A stretch of 64,000 bases of DNA from Streptomyces sp. Root431 (GCF_001426585.1 NZ_LMEI01000008.1:350262-414261); one strand, 5' to 3'. Positions 27,527-37,472 are shown, numbered from the stretch's first letter. Translations and numbers: made by a program. Notes: generated from the letters alone by a model not told the origin.

Positions 27527-29121
27527 ACGAGGCCGGACACGGCGCGGACCCGCGCGACGGCGGCATAGGCGGCGCCGACGGGCCGCGCGGGGAAGGCCCC
27601 GCCGAGGAGTGGCGGCGCCTCGACCGGCGCATGCTCCTGGCCACCGCCGCCGTCCTGTGCGGCGTGGCCGGCGGCGCCGGTCTGCCCACCACTCTCGGCC
27701 TCGCCGGATCCCGGCCGCTGTGGCAGGCCCTCTCCTGGGTCCTCGCCGGAGCGTTCCTCCTCGTCCTCGGCGGCACGCTCGTCGACTACGTCCGCTTGCG
27801 CCGCACCCGCTACCGCATCGGCGCCGAGCGGGTCGAGCTCCACACCGGGCTCCTGCTGATCAAGCGCCGCTCCCTGACCCGCGAGCGCATCCGCAGCGTC
27901 GACCTCACCGCCAACCCCCTCCAGCGGGTACTCGGCCTCGTCAAGGTCCGCATCGGCACCGGCGAGAGCACCGGCGGCAGCGAGTCCACGCTCGAACTCG
28001 ACCTGGTCACCCGCGCCGAGGGCGAGCGCCTGCGCCACGAGCTCCTCGCCCGCACGACCACCGGCCCCGAGGACCTGCCGCACGAGGGCGCCCTCGCCAC
28101 CGTCGACCCCCGATGGATCCGCTACGCCCCGGTCTCCTTCGTCGCCCCGGCCCTCGGCGGAGCGGCGGCCGGAGCCGTCATGCAGGTCAGCGAGTGGTTC
28201 GGCGCCCAGGCAGCGGTCATCGACTGGATAGGGGACCGCTTCCGGGACGTCTCCGTCACCTGGATGATCGTCGACCTGATCCTCGTCGCCACCGTCGTCG
28301 GAGCCGTCGGCGCCCTCGGCCTCTGGGTCGAGATGTGGTGGAACCACCGCCTGGAGCGCGAGCCCGGCGGCACCCTCCGCGTCCGCCGCGGCCTCCTCAC
28401 CGCCCGCTCGGTCTCCATCGAGGAGCGCCGGCTGCGCGGGATCGAGGTCGTCGAGCCGCTGGGGGTGCGCCTGGCCGGGGCCGCCCGCGTCGACGCCGTC
28501 GCCACCGGCCTCGCCAAGGACGACGGGGACAAGCACGCCGACCTCAAGACCCTGCTGCCGGCCGCACCCCGGGAGATCGCCGACCGCGTCGCCGCCCAGG
28601 TCCTGCGGGAGCCCGAACCGCCCACCGGGGCGCCCCTCGCCGCCCACCCCCGTGCCGCCCGCACCCGTCGGCTGCGCTGGGCCCTGTGGTCCGTCGCCGC
28701 CCCGGTCGCCCTTCTCGCCGGACTCGGGCTCCTGCTCACCCCGGTCCTGCTGTACGTGGCGGCGGGCTGCGCCGTCGTCCTCACCCCGATCGCCGTGCTC
28801 CTCGCCCTCGACGCGTACCGCGGTCTCGGACACGGCGTCAGCGGCGCCTATCTGGTGACCCGTTCGGGCACGGTCCGGCGCGCCACGGTCGCCCTCCAGC
28901 GCTCCGGCGTCATCGGCTGGACCGTCAAGCAGTCGTACTTCCAGCGCCGCGCGGGCGTGCTCACGCTGACCGCCACGACGGCGGCCGGCGACGGCGCGTA
29001 CGCCGTCTACGACGCGGGCGAGACCGAGGGCCTGACCTTCGCCGCCGAGGCCGTACCGGACCTCCTCGCACCCTTCCTGGAGCCCGTACCGACGCCGGAG
29101 GCCCGGTCCACCAAGGGGTGA
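27523..29121 (+). CDS. Bacterial PH-domain membrane protein (YdbT-like)
   Basis: ATG 27523, overlapping the YdbS-like gene by 4 bp, gives 532 residues. Three bPH2 domains are interleaved with transmembrane pairs: the first has YRIGAERVELHTGLLLIKRRSLTRERIRSVDLTANPLQR, the second LRVRRGLLTARSVSIEERRLRGIEVVEPLGVR, and the third YLVTRSGTVRRATVALQRSGVIGWTVKQSYFQRRAGVLTL. This is the full YdbT arrangement. It probably forms a complex with the preceding protein. Its stop codon lies within an inverted repeat (29100-29129) that can end transcription. Confidence 0.85.
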   Translation: MNEAGHGADPRDGGIGGADGPRGEGPAEEWRRLDRRMLLATAAVLCGVAGGAGLPTTLGLAGSRPLWQALSWVLAGAFLLVLGGTLVDYVRLRRTRYRIGAERVELHTGLLLIKRRSLTRERIRSVDLTANPLQRVLGLVKVRIGTGESTGGSESTLELDLVTRAEGERLRHELLARTTTGPEDLPHEGALATVDPRWIRYAPVSFVAPALGGAAAGAVMQVSEWFGAQAAVIDWIGDRFRDVSVTWMIVDLILVATVVGAVGALGLWVEMWWNHRLEREPGGTLRVRRGLLTARSVSIEERRLRGIEVVEPLGVRLAGAARVDAVATGLAKDDGDKHADLKTLLPAAPREIADRVAAQVLREPEPPTGAPLAAHPRAARTRRLRWALWSVAAPVALLAGLGLLLTPVLLYVAAGCAVVLTPIAVLLALDAYRGLGHGVSGAYLVTRSGTVRRATVALQRSGVIGWTVKQSYFQRRAGVLTLTATTAAGDGAYAVYDAGETEGLTFAAEAVPDLLAPFLEPVPTPEARSTKG

Positions 29122-29129
29122 ACCGGGCC
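29100..29129. terminator. Hairpin overlapping the stop codon, between convergent genes
   Basis: Arms 29100-29112 (GGCCCGGTCCACC) and 29117-29129 (GGTGAACCGGGCC) pair with one mismatch around an AAGG loop. The stop codon 29119-29121 is inside the right arm. Only 31 bp separate the convergent genes. Confidence 0.65.
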
Positions 29130-29152
29130 TCCGGGGCGCGCAGTCGAACGGA

Positions 29153-29956
29153 TCAGGCGGAAGCCGGCGGATACAGGCTCCGCGGCAGCTCCGAGGCCGC
29201 CGCCGCGTCGAGCAGCCACAGCGTGCGCGAGCGGCCGTAGGCGCCCGCCGCCGGGGCCTGCACCTCGCCCGCGCCGGACAGCGCGATCGCCGCGGCCTTC
29301 GCCTTGTCCTCGCCGGCCGCGAGCAGCCAGACCTCCTTGGCCGCCCTGATCGCCGGAAGCGTCAGGGAGACCCGGAGCGGCGGGGGCTTGGGAGCGCCGT
29401 GCACCCCGACCACCGTCCGCTCGGTCTCGCGGACCGCCGGAAGCTCGGGGAAGAGCGAGGCCACGTGCGTGTCCGGGCCGACGCCCAGCATCAGCACGTC
29501 GAAGGCCGGCACCCCGCCGCCCGCGGCGGCAGCCGCCGATCGAAACGGGCCGGGACCCGCCGCGGCGGCCAGCTCCTCCGCGTACGCGGCAGCGGCGGCG
29601 TCGACATCGCCGTACGCCCCGTCCGAGGCCGGCATCGGGTGCACCCGCGCCGGGTCGAGCGGCACCCGGTCGAGCAGCGCCTCACGGGCCTGGGTGACGT
29701 TCCGTTCGGGATCGCCCTCCGGCAGGAAACGCTCGTCTCCCCACCACAGGTCGAGCCGCGACCAGTCGACCGCGTCCCGCGCGGGCGCCGAACCGAGCGC
29801 CGCGAGCAGACCGTTGCCGTTGCGTCCGCCGGTCAGCACGACCGAGGCGGAGCCGCGGGTGGCCTGGGCGTCCACGATCTTGGTGATCAGCCGGGCCGCG
29901 GCGGCCTGTGCCATCAGCTCCTTGTCGCGGTGCACGACCAGCTGCGGGGTGCTCAC
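29153..29956 (-). CDS. pgl: 6-Phosphogluconolactonase
   Basis: GTG 29956 overlaps the opcA stop codon (GTGA) and gives 267 residues. The family pattern is clear: LTGGRNGNGLLAAL, the strand DLWWGDERFLPEGDPERN with the conserved WWGDER, and the lactonase loop LGVGPDTHVASLFPE. The last motif reads GPDTH where most families have GPDGH. The enzyme hydrolyses 6-phosphogluconolactone made by the zwf product. It is the last gene of tkt-tal-zwf-opcA-pgl. Confidence 0.95.
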   Translation of the reverse strand: MSTPQLVVHRDKELMAQAAAARLITKIVDAQATRGSASVVLTGGRNGNGLLAALGSAPARDAVDWSRLDLWWGDERFLPEGDPERNVTQAREALLDRVPLDPARVHPMPASDGAYGDVDAAAAAYAEELAAAAGPGPFRSAAAAAGGGVPAFDVLMLGVGPDTHVASLFPELPAVRETERTVVGVHGAPKPPPLRVSLTLPAIRAAKEVWLLAAGEDKAKAAAIALSGAGEVQAPAAGAYGRSRTLWLLDAAAASELPRSLYPPASA

Positions 29957-30996
29957 TTGGCCGCCGCCTTCTTGGCCGGAGTCTTCTTCGCGACGGGCTT
30001 CGCGGGGGCCGGGGCCGACTCCACGACCACGACCGCCTCGGCGACGGGCTCGGGAGCGACGGTCGCCGCCTCCTCGTCCAGCCGCTCCAGGCCGAACTTG
30101 AGCGCCGTCGCGTAGGTGTCGTCCGGGTCGAGCCGGCGCAGCTCCTCCGCGATCAGCTCGGCCGTGTCCCGGCGCTTGAGCGCCACGCCACGGTCCGGCT
30201 GCCCCTGGATGGAGAGGGTCGCGAGCGAGCCGTCCGGCCGGTCCAGCACGATCGGTCCGGAGCTGGTCTCCATCCGTACGGAGGTGAGACCGGGCCCCGC
30301 CGACTTCGCGCGCCGCACCGGCACCTTTAGCCGCTCGGCCAGCCACATCGCGAGCAGCTCGACGCTCGGGTTGAACTCCTCGCCCTCGACCTCGGCCGAG
30401 GTGACCTCGCACGCGACCTGGTCGAGCGCGGCGGCGAGCATCGAGCGCCACGGGGTGATCCGGGTCCACGAGAGGTCCGTGTCGCCCGGGGTGTACGTGT
30501 CCGCCCGTGCCGTCAGCTCCTGGATGGGCTGCTCGGCGGCGTACGTGTCGGTCACCCGGCGCTGGGCGAGCGCGCCCAGCGGGTCGTTCGCCGGGTCGGT
30601 CGGCGCGTTCACCGGCCACCAGACGACGACGGGGGCGTCCGGGAGGAGCAGCGGAAGCACCACCGACTGGGCGTGGTCGACGACCTCGCCGTACAGCCGG
30701 AGGACAACCGTTTCGCCGGTGCTGGCGTCGGCGCCGAGGCGGACCTCGGCGTCGAGCCGCGCCTTGGCGCGGTCCCGCGGGGAGCGCGAGACCCGCTTGA
30801 TGACGACGAGGGTCCGCGAGGGGTGCTCGCGGGACGCCTCGTTGGCCGCCTTCAGCGCGTCGTAGGCGTTCTCCTCGTCGGTGACGATGACGAGGGTGAG
30901 CACCATGCCGACGGCCGGGGTGCCGATCGCCCGCCGCCCGAGCACCAGCGCCTTGTTGATCTTGGAGGACGTGGTGTCCGTCAGGTCGGTCTTCAT
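29953..30996 (-). CDS. opcA: OpcA, glucose-6-phosphate dehydrogenase assembly protein
   Basis: ATG 30996 overlaps the zwf stop (ATGA) and gives 347 residues. The protein has the actinobacterial OpcA pattern (MVLTLVIVTDEENAYDALKAANEASREHPSRTLVVI and the conserved DAPVVVWWPVNAPTDP). OpcA is an allosteric activator and assembly factor for G6PDH in cyanobacteria and actinobacteria; the pairing with zwf here supports that. The last 35 residues are a lysine-rich low-complexity tail (PAKPVAKKTPAKKAAAK), echoing the tail of UvrA. Confidence 0.95.
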   Translation of the reverse strand: MKTDLTDTTSSKINKALVLGRRAIGTPAVGMVLTLVIVTDEENAYDALKAANEASREHPSRTLVVIKRVSRSPRDRAKARLDAEVRLGADASTGETVVLRLYGEVVDHAQSVVLPLLLPDAPVVVWWPVNAPTDPANDPLGALAQRRVTDTYAAEQPIQELTARADTYTPGDTDLSWTRITPWRSMLAAALDQVACEVTSAEVEGEEFNPSVELLAMWLAERLKVPVRRAKSAGPGLTSVRMETSSGPIVLDRPDGSLATLSIQGQPDRGVALKRRDTAELIAEELRRLDPDDTYATALKFGLERLDEEAATVAPEPVAEAVVVVESAPAPAKPVAKKTPAKKAAAK

Positions 30997-32525
30997 GGCC
31001 GGCGCCAGCTCCGTCCGTCTCGTGCGAGCATCTCGTCCGCCTCGACCGGACCCCAGGTCCCGGACTGGTACTGCGCGGGCTTGCCGTGCTTGTCCCAGAA
31101 CTGCTCGATCGGGTCGAGGATCTTCCAGGACAGCTCGACCTCCTCCACGCGCGGGAAGAGGTTCGAGTCGCCGAGCAGGACGTCGAGGATGAGCCGCTCG
31201 TACGCCTCGGGGCTGGACTCCGTGAAGGACTCGCCGTAGGCGAAGTCCATCGACACGTCCCGGATCTCCATCTGGGTGCCGGGCACCTTGGAGCCGAACC
31301 GCACCGTCACGCCCTCGTCCGGCTGGACCCGGATCACGATGGCGTTGCGGCCGAGCTCCTCGGTCGCGGTGTGGTCGAAGGGGGAGTGCGGGGCACGCTG
31401 GAAGACGACCGCGATCTCGGTGACGCGACGGCCAAGGCGCTTGCCCGTACGGAGGTAGAAGGGGACGCCCGCCCAGCGGCGGTTGTCGATCTCCAGCTTC
31501 ACGGCCGCGTAGGTGTCGGTCTTCGACTGGGGGTCGATGCCGTCTTCCTGGAGGTAGCCGACGGCCTTCTCGCCGCCCTGCCACCCGGCCGCGTACTGAC
31601 CGCGGACCGTGGTCTTCCCCAGGTCCTTCGGCAGCTTCACCGCGCCGAGGACCTTGGTCTTCTCGGCGGCGAGCGCGTCGGCGTCGAAGGAGGCGGGCTC
31701 CTCCATCGCGGTCAGCGCGAGCAGCTGGAGCAGGTGGTTCTGGATGACGTCACGGGCGGCGCCGATGCCGTCGTAGTACCCGGCCCGGCCGCCGATGCCG
31801 ATGTCCTCGGCCATGGTGATCTGGACGTGGTCGACGTACGACCTGTTCCAGATCGGCTCGAAGAGGGTGTTGGCGAAGCGGAGCGCCAGGATGTTCTGGA
31901 CGGTCTCCTTGCCGAGGTAGTGGTCGATGCGGAAGACCGCCTCGGGCGGGAAGACCTCGTGGACGACCTCGTTGAGCTCCTTGGCGGAGACCAGGTCGTG
32001 GCCGAAGGGCTTCTCGATGACCGCGCGGCGCCAGGAGCCGTCCTTCTGGTCGGCCAGGCCGTGCTTCTTCAGCTGCCGGACGACCAGGGGGAAGAACTTC
32101 GGCGGCACGGAGAGGTAGAAGGCGAAGTTGCCGCCGGTGCCCTGTGCCTTGTCCAGCTCCTCGACGGTGGACTTCAGCTTCTCGAAGGCCTCGTCGTCGT
32201 CGAAGTCGCCCTGGACGAACCGCATGCCCTGGATCAGCTGCTGCCACACCTCCTCGCGGAACGGGGTGCGCGCGTGCTGCTTGACCGCCTCGTAGACCTC
32301 CTGCGCGAAGTCCTCGTCCTGCCATTCGCGGCGGGCGAAGCCGACGAGCGAGAAGCCCGGCGGCAGCAGGCCGCGGTTGGCCAGGTCGTAGACGGCAGGC
32401 ATCAGCTTCTTGCGGGACAAATCGCCCGTGACGCCGAAGATCACCAGGCCCGACGGCCCCGCGATGCGCGGGAGCCGTCGGTCGGCGGCGTCACGGAGCG
32501 GGTTGGCTCCGTCGACTGCGCTCAA
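30993..32525 (-). CDS. zwf: Glucose-6-phosphate 1-dehydrogenase
   Basis: The likely start is TTG 32525 (MSAVDGANPLRDAADRR), 510 residues; GGAGG ten bases upstream, inside the end of tal, supports it. The NADP-binding FGVTGDLSRKKLMPA and the active site RIDHYLGKETVQN are intact. It oxidises glucose 6-phosphate to 6-phosphogluconolactone and makes NADPH. It is the third gene of the minus-strand operon; only five bases separate it from tal, and it overlaps opcA by four. Confidence 0.97.
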   Translation of the reverse strand: MSAVDGANPLRDAADRRLPRIAGPSGLVIFGVTGDLSRKKLMPAVYDLANRGLLPPGFSLVGFARREWQDEDFAQEVYEAVKQHARTPFREEVWQQLIQGMRFVQGDFDDDEAFEKLKSTVEELDKAQGTGGNFAFYLSVPPKFFPLVVRQLKKHGLADQKDGSWRRAVIEKPFGHDLVSAKELNEVVHEVFPPEAVFRIDHYLGKETVQNILALRFANTLFEPIWNRSYVDHVQITMAEDIGIGGRAGYYDGIGAARDVIQNHLLQLLALTAMEEPASFDADALAAEKTKVLGAVKLPKDLGKTTVRGQYAAGWQGGEKAVGYLQEDGIDPQSKTDTYAAVKLEIDNRRWAGVPFYLRTGKRLGRRVTEIAVVFQRAPHSPFDHTATEELGRNAIVIRVQPDEGVTVRFGSKVPGTQMEIRDVSMDFAYGESFTESSPEAYERLILDVLLGDSNLFPRVEEVELSWKILDPIEQFWDKHGKPAQYQSGTWGPVEADEMLARDGRSWRRP

Positions 32526-32530
32526 AGTGC

Positions 32531-33649
32531 TTACGCCTCCGCAGGTACGCGGCGCGCGAGCTCCGCCTCGGTGGACTTGAGCAGGTCGTTCCAGGACGCC
32601 TCGAACTTGTCGACGCCCTCGTCCTCCAGGAGCTGCACGACCTCGTCGTAGCTGATGCCCAGCTTCGCGATGGCCGCCAGCTCCGCGCGGGACTGGTCGT
32701 ACGTGCCGCGCACGGTGTCACCGGTGACCTCGCCGTGGTCGGCGGTGGCCTCCAGGGTGCCCTCCGGCATGGTGTTGACCGTGCCCGGGGCGACCAGGTC
32801 CACGACGTACAGCGTGTCCTTGTACGCCGGGTCCTTGACGCCGGTCGAGGCCCACAGCGGACGCTGCTTGTTGGCCTGCGCCTTGTCGAGGGCGGCCCAG
32901 CGGTCGGAGGAGAAGACCTCCTCGTACGCCTCGTAGGCCAGGCGGGCGTTGGCCAGAGCGGCCTTGCCCTTGAGCGCCTTGGCCTCGTCCGTGCCGATGC
33001 CGTCCAGGCGCTTGTCGATCTCCGAGTCCACACGGGACACGAAGAAGGACGCCACCGAGTGGATCTTCGAGAGGTCGAGGCCGCGCTCGCGGGCCTTCTC
33101 CAGGCCCGCAAGGTAGGCGTCCATGACCGCGCGGTAGCGCTCCAGCGAGAAGATCAGCGTCACGTTGACGCTGATGCCGAGGCCGATGACCTCGGTGATC
33201 GCCGGCAGACCCGCCTTGGTAGCCGGAATCTTGATGAGCGTGTTGGGGCGGTCCACCAGCCAGGCCAGCTGCTTGGCCTCGGCGATGGTGGCGACCGTCT
33301 CGTGGGCGAGACGGGGGTCGACCTCGATGGAGACCCGGCCGTCCTGGCCGTCGGTCGCCTCGAAGACCGGCCGCAGGATGTCGGCGGCGTCGCGGACGTC
33401 CGCCGTCGTGATCATGCGGATGGCCTCGTCGACGGTCACCTTGCGGGCGGCGAGGTCGGCGAGCTGCTGCTCGTAACCGTCACCCGAGGAGATGGCCTTC
33501 TGGAAGATCGACGGGTTCGTGGTCACACCGACCACGTGGCTCTGGTCGATGAGCTCGGCCAGGTTGCCGGACGTGATCCGCTTGCGCGAGAGGTCGTCCA
33601 GCCAGATCGCGACGCCTTCGTCGGAGAGGCGCTTGAGAGCGTCTGTCAT
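32531..33649 (-). CDS. tal: Transaldolase
   Basis: ATG 33649 gives 372 residues. It is the actinobacterial long form with the first signature [13 protein letters not shown] and the Schiff-base lysine K140 in [11 protein letters not shown]. It transfers a dihydroxyacetone unit between sugar phosphates in the non-oxidative pentose-phosphate branch. The 36-bp gap to tkt contains no terminator. The stop TAA is among the few TAA stops in this window. Confidence 0.97.
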   Translation of the reverse strand: MTDALKRLSDEGVAIWLDDLSRKRITSGNLAELIDQSHVVGVTTNPSIFQKAISSGDGYEQQLADLAARKVTVDEAIRMITTADVRDAADILRPVFEATDGQDGRVSIEVDPRLAHETVATIAEAKQLAWLVDRPNTLIKIPATKAGLPAITEVIGLGISVNVTLIFSLERYRAVMDAYLAGLEKARERGLDLSKIHSVASFFVSRVDSEIDKRLDGIGTDEAKALKGKAALANARLAYEAYEEVFSSDRWAALDKAQANKQRPLWASTGVKDPAYKDTLYVVDLVAPGTVNTMPEGTLEATADHGEVTGDTVRGTYDQSRAELAAIAKLGISYDEVVQLLEDEGVDKFEASWNDLLKSTEAELARRVPAEA

Positions 33650-33685
33650 GAGAATTGCATCTCCATTAAGTCGTACGTATTGGCG

Positions 33686-35773
33686 TCAGCGCGCGGCGGC
33701 GGTGAGAGATTCCCGGGCGGCGGCGACGATCGCCTCCGGCGTGAACCCGAACTCGCGGAAGAGGACCTTCGCGTCCGCCGAGGCACCGAAGTGCTCCAGC
33801 GAGACGATCCGGCCGGCGTCCCCGACGTACCGGTGCCAGGTGAGACCGATGCCGGCCTCGACCGCGACACGGGCCTTGACCGCCGGCGGCAGGACCGAGT
33901 CCTTGTACGCCTGGTCCTGCTCCTCGAACCACTCGACGGACGGCATCGAGACCACGCGGGTCGGGACGCCGGCGGCCTGGAGCTGCTCGCGGGCCTCGAC
34001 GGCCAGGTGCACCTCGGAACCGGTCGCGATCAGCACCAGCTCCGCGTCGCCGCCCTCGGCGTCGAAGAGCACGTAGCCGCCCTTGGCTGCGTCCTCGTTC
34101 GGCGCGTAGGTCGGCACGCCCTGACGGGTGAGCGCCAGACCATGCGGAGCACCCTTGCCGAAGACCTTGGTGTGCCGCTTCATGATCTCGCGCCAGGCGA
34201 TCGACGTCTCGTTGGCGTCGGCCGGACGGACCACGTTCAGACCCGGGATCGCACGCAGCGAGGCCAGGTGCTCCACCGGCTGGTGCGTCGGGCCGTCCTC
34301 GCCCAGACCGATCGAGTCGTGCGTCCACACGTACGTCACCGGCAGGTGCATCAGGGCCGACAGACGCACGGCGTTGCGCATGTAGTCGGAGAACACCAGG
34401 AAGGTGCCGCCGTAGATGCGGGTGTTGCCGTGCAGCGCGATGCCGTTCATCTCGGCGGCCATCGAGTGCTCGCGGATGCCGAAGTGGATCGTGCGGCCGT
34501 ACTTGTCGGCCTCCGGCAGCGGGTTGCCCTCGGGCAGGAACGACGAGTTCTTGTCGATCGTCGTGTTGTTCGAGCCGGCCAGGTCGGCAGAGCCGCCCCA
34601 CAGCTCGGGGATGACCGCGCCGAGCGCCTGGAGGACCTGGCCCGAGGCGGCACGGGTCGCGATGCCCTTGCCGGGCTCGTAGACCGGGAGCTTCTCCTCC
34701 CAGCCGGCCGGCAGCTCGTTCGCCTGGATGCGGTCGAACTCCGCCGCCCGCTCCGGGTTGGCCGTACGCCACTCCGCCAGGGACTTCTCCCACGCGCCAC
34801 GGGCCTCACGGCCCCGGTCGCCGAGCGAGCGGGTGTGCGTGATGACCTCGTCGGTGACCTCGAAGGTCTGCTCCGGGTCGAAGCCCAGGACGCGCTTGGT
34901 GGCCGCGATCTCCGCGTCGCCGAGCGCCGAGCCGTGCGAGGCCTCGGTGTTCTGCGCGTTCGGCGCGGGCCAGGCGATGATCGAGCGCATCGCGATGAAC
35001 GACGGACGCTCGGTCTCGGCCTCGGCGGCCCTGATCGCCGCGTACAGCGCGGCCGGGTCCAGGTCGCCGTTCGACTGCGGCTCGACGCGCTGGACGTGCC
35101 AGCCGTACGCCTCGTACCGCTTCATCGTGTCCTCGGACACGGCGGTCTCGGTGTCGCCCTCGATCGAGATGTGGTTGTCGTCCCACAGCAGGATCAGGTT
35201 GCCGAGCTTCTGGTGACCGGCGAGCGAGGACGCCTCGGCGGAGATGCCCTCCTGCAGGCAGCCGTCACCGGCGATCGCGTAGATGCGGTGGTCGAACGGG
35301 GAGGTGCCGGGGGCCGCCTCCGGGTCGAACAGACCGCGCTCGAAGCGGGCGGCCATCGCCATGCCCACGGCGTTGGCGACACCCTGGCCCAGCGGGCCCG
35401 TGGTCGTCTCGACGGCGGCCGTGTGGCCGTACTCCGGGTGACCGGGGGTCTTCGAGCCCCAGGTGCGGAAGGCCTTCAGGTCGTCCAGCTCGAGACCGAA
35501 GCCACCCAGGTACAGCTGGGTGTAGAGGGTCAGGGACGAGTGGCCCGCGGAGAGGACGAACCGGTCGCGCCCGACCCATTCGGGGTCGGCCGGGTCGTGC
35601 CGCATCACCTTCTGGAAGAGGGTGTACGCGGCGGGCGCCAGGCTCATCGCCGTACCAGGATGGCCGTTGCCGACCTTCTGTACGGCGTCCGCGGCCAGGA
35701 TGCGGGCGGTGTCGACAGCCCGCTGGTCCAATTCGGTCCACTCGAGGTCTGTGGTGGTCGGCTTAGTGCTCAC
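33686..35773 (-). CDS. tkt: Transketolase
   Basis: GTG 35773, with AGGAG about 12 bp upstream, gives 695 residues, the normal length. The thiamine-diphosphate motif IAGDGCLQEGISAEASSLAGHQKLGNLILLWDDN and the N-terminal GNGHPGTAMSLAPAAYTLF and SAGHSSLTLYTQLY are intact, as is the central PVTYVWTHDSIGLGEDGPTHQPVEHLASLRAIP. It heads the minus-strand pentose-phosphate operon and is divergent from ctaB, sharing a 314-bp region. Confidence 0.98.
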   Translation of the reverse strand: MSTKPTTTDLEWTELDQRAVDTARILAADAVQKVGNGHPGTAMSLAPAAYTLFQKVMRHDPADPEWVGRDRFVLSAGHSSLTLYTQLYLGGFGLELDDLKAFRTWGSKTPGHPEYGHTAAVETTTGPLGQGVANAVGMAMAARFERGLFDPEAAPGTSPFDHRIYAIAGDGCLQEGISAEASSLAGHQKLGNLILLWDDNHISIEGDTETAVSEDTMKRYEAYGWHVQRVEPQSNGDLDPAALYAAIRAAEAETERPSFIAMRSIIAWPAPNAQNTEASHGSALGDAEIAATKRVLGFDPEQTFEVTDEVITHTRSLGDRGREARGAWEKSLAEWRTANPERAAEFDRIQANELPAGWEEKLPVYEPGKGIATRAASGQVLQALGAVIPELWGGSADLAGSNNTTIDKNSSFLPEGNPLPEADKYGRTIHFGIREHSMAAEMNGIALHGNTRIYGGTFLVFSDYMRNAVRLSALMHLPVTYVWTHDSIGLGEDGPTHQPVEHLASLRAIPGLNVVRPADANETSIAWREIMKRHTKVFGKGAPHGLALTRQGVPTYAPNEDAAKGGYVLFDAEGGDAELVLIATGSEVHLAVEAREQLQAAGVPTRVVSMPSVEWFEEQDQAYKDSVLPPAVKARVAVEAGIGLTWHRYVGDAGRIVSLEHFGASADAKVLFREFGFTPEAIVAAARESLTAAAR

Positions 35774-36087
35774 CCTGGGTCAGGGCTCCTCTCCACATGT
35801 TCTGAAGCCGGTGACTGAGGGTGTACCGGCGGTGTCGAGCCTACCCCCGACAGAGCCCCCTCTTTTCGTGTGCGGGCCCCTCAAATGAGCGGACAGAGCA
35901 AGACTGCCGGTGGCCGTGTGAGTTCGCCTCCCGAGCGGTGTCCACGCCTTGGGACACACCCCTCCAACACGACCCCACCCCCGCGAAGATCGGCGTCTGG
36001 GCAACGTCTACAGTGGCGTGGTACGCGCAAGCTTCACCCCTTCTTCATCCGTGGAGCTTGCTGGGAATTTCTCTGTCAGGGGTGTGC
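35774..36087. promoter_or_regulatory. Divergent control region between tkt and ctaB
   Basis: The 314-bp space has no credible gene. It must hold the promoters for both the pentose-phosphate operon and ctaB. A TACAGT at 36009-36014 could be a -10 for ctaB. I see no clear operator or inverted repeat. Confidence 0.5.
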
Positions 36088-37035
36088 GTGACGGCCGTCG
36101 AGTCCCGACCCGCAGGGGTCGTCTTGACTCCCAGCCCGGGGGGCCATCGGCCGTTCGGGGCCCGCGTCAAGGCATACGTGGCGCTGACCAAGCCGCGGAT
36201 CATCGAGCTGCTGCTCATCACGACCGTTCCGGTGATGTTCCTCGCCGAACAGGGCGTGCCGAACCTGTGGCTGGTGCTCGCCACCTGCTTCGGCGGCTAC
36301 CTGTCGGCGGGCGGCGCCAACGCGCTGAACATGTACATCGACCGCGACATCGACGCCCTGATGGACCGCACCTCCCAGCGGCCGCTGGTCACCGGCGTGC
36401 TCACGCCGCGTGAGGGCCTCGTCTTCGGCCTCAGCCTCGCGGTGATCTCCACGCTCTGGTTCGGCCTGCTGGTCAACTGGCTCTCCGCGGCGCTCTCGCT
36501 CGGCGCGCTGCTCTTCTACGTGGTCGTCTACACGATGATCCTGAAGCGCCGGACCGCGCAGAACATCGTCTGGGGCGGCATCGCCGGCTGCCTGCCGGTG
36601 CTCATCGGCTGGTCGGCCGTGACCAACTCGATGTCGTGGGCCGCGATCATCCTCTTCCTCGTCATCTTCTTCTGGACGCCGCCGCACTACTGGCCGCTGT
36701 CGATGAAGGTGAAGGACGACTACGCGCGCGCCGGCGTGCCGATGCTGCCGGTCCTCGCCTCCAACAAGGTCGTGGCCAAGCAGATCGTCGCCTACAGCTG
36801 GGTGATGGTCGCCGTCTCGCTGCTGCTGACCCCGCTCGGCTACACCGGCTGGTTCTACACGGCCGTCGCGCTGGTCACCGGCGGCTGGTGGCTGTGGGAG
36901 GCGCACGGGCTGCTCAACCGCGCGAAGGCGGGCGCGACCGGCGCGAAGCTCAAGGAGATGCGCCTCTTCCACTGGTCCATCACCTATGTCTCGCTGCTCT
37001 TCGTGGCGGTCGCGGTGGACCCCTTCCTCCGCTAG
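36088..37035 (+). CDS. ctaB: Protoheme IX farnesyltransferase (heme O synthase)
   Basis: I choose GTG 36088 ([10 protein letters not shown]), with AGGGG seven bases before; GTG 36082 (VCVTAVES) is the alternative. The product has 315 residues and about nine transmembrane helices. The prenyltransferase signature [20 protein letters not shown] carries the metal-binding aspartates, and a second [13 protein letters not shown] motif follows. It farnesylates heme B to heme O, the precursor of heme A for cytochrome aa3 oxidase; ctaA, about 1.8 kb away, does the next step. A terminator follows. Confidence 0.96.
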   Translation: MTAVESRPAGVVLTPSPGGHRPFGARVKAYVALTKPRIIELLLITTVPVMFLAEQGVPNLWLVLATCFGGYLSAGGANALNMYIDRDIDALMDRTSQRPLVTGVLTPREGLVFGLSLAVISTLWFGLLVNWLSAALSLGALLFYVVVYTMILKRRTAQNIVWGGIAGCLPVLIGWSAVTNSMSWAAIILFLVIFFWTPPHYWPLSMKVKDDYARAGVPMLPVLASNKVVAKQIVAYSWVMVAVSLLLTPLGYTGWFYTAVALVTGGWWLWEAHGLLNRAKAGATGAKLKEMRLFHWSITYVSLLFVAVAVDPFLR

Positions 37036-37074
37036 GAGCTCTCCAGCGCCACGCGCTCAGATGATGTGTTCGGT

Positions 37075-37118
37075 CGACGGCCGGGTCACGTGGGATAGAC
37101 CACGTGGCCCGGCCGTCG
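37075..37118 (+). terminator. Terminator after ctaB
   Basis: A 19-bp stem (37075-37093 and 37100-37118) with one G-U position and a six-base loop. Confidence 0.8.
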
Positions 37119-37151
37119 CCAGTGGATCTACCCCTCGGTAGCATCCTTGGC

Positions 37152-37472
37152 ATGGCAGAAACGAAGCAGGAAGAGCGCAGGGCGGCCAGGCTCGCGAAGC
37201 AGATCAAGGCGTTCTCCGCGGAGCACGGCGGCGCCGAGGGGCAGCTCGCCCACATCGGGCAGGCGGGCACCCGGATCGTCCTCGTCGGCACGGACGGCGG
37301 CTGGGGCGACCTGGTGGCCCCCACGTACCCGATCGCGCAGCAGGCCGCCGAGAAGGCCGGTCTGACGCTCCACGACGAGTTCGACGGCGAGTTCGCCGCC
37401 AAGGTCGTCACCGGCCCGTACGAGTGGACCCGGATGGCCGGTATCCAGATCGGCGGCCCCTCCAACAGCTGA
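37152..37472 (+). CDS. Conserved hypothetical small protein
   Basis: ATG 37152 (MAETKQEERRAARLAKQ) gives 106 residues. It starts with a charged coiled-coil-like helix and continues as a small alpha/beta domain (TRIVLVGTDGGWGDLVAPTYPIAQQAAEKAGLTLHDEFDGEFAAKVVTGPYEWTRMAGIQIGG). It has no signal peptide or known motif. I recall similar short proteins next to ctaB in other streptomycetes, but no function. It may be transcribed with the amidohydrolase that starts 70 bp later. Confidence 0.75.
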   Translation: MAETKQEERRAARLAKQIKAFSAEHGGAEGQLAHIGQAGTRIVLVGTDGGWGDLVAPTYPIAQQAAEKAGLTLHDEFDGEFAAKVVTGPYEWTRMAGIQIGGPSNS

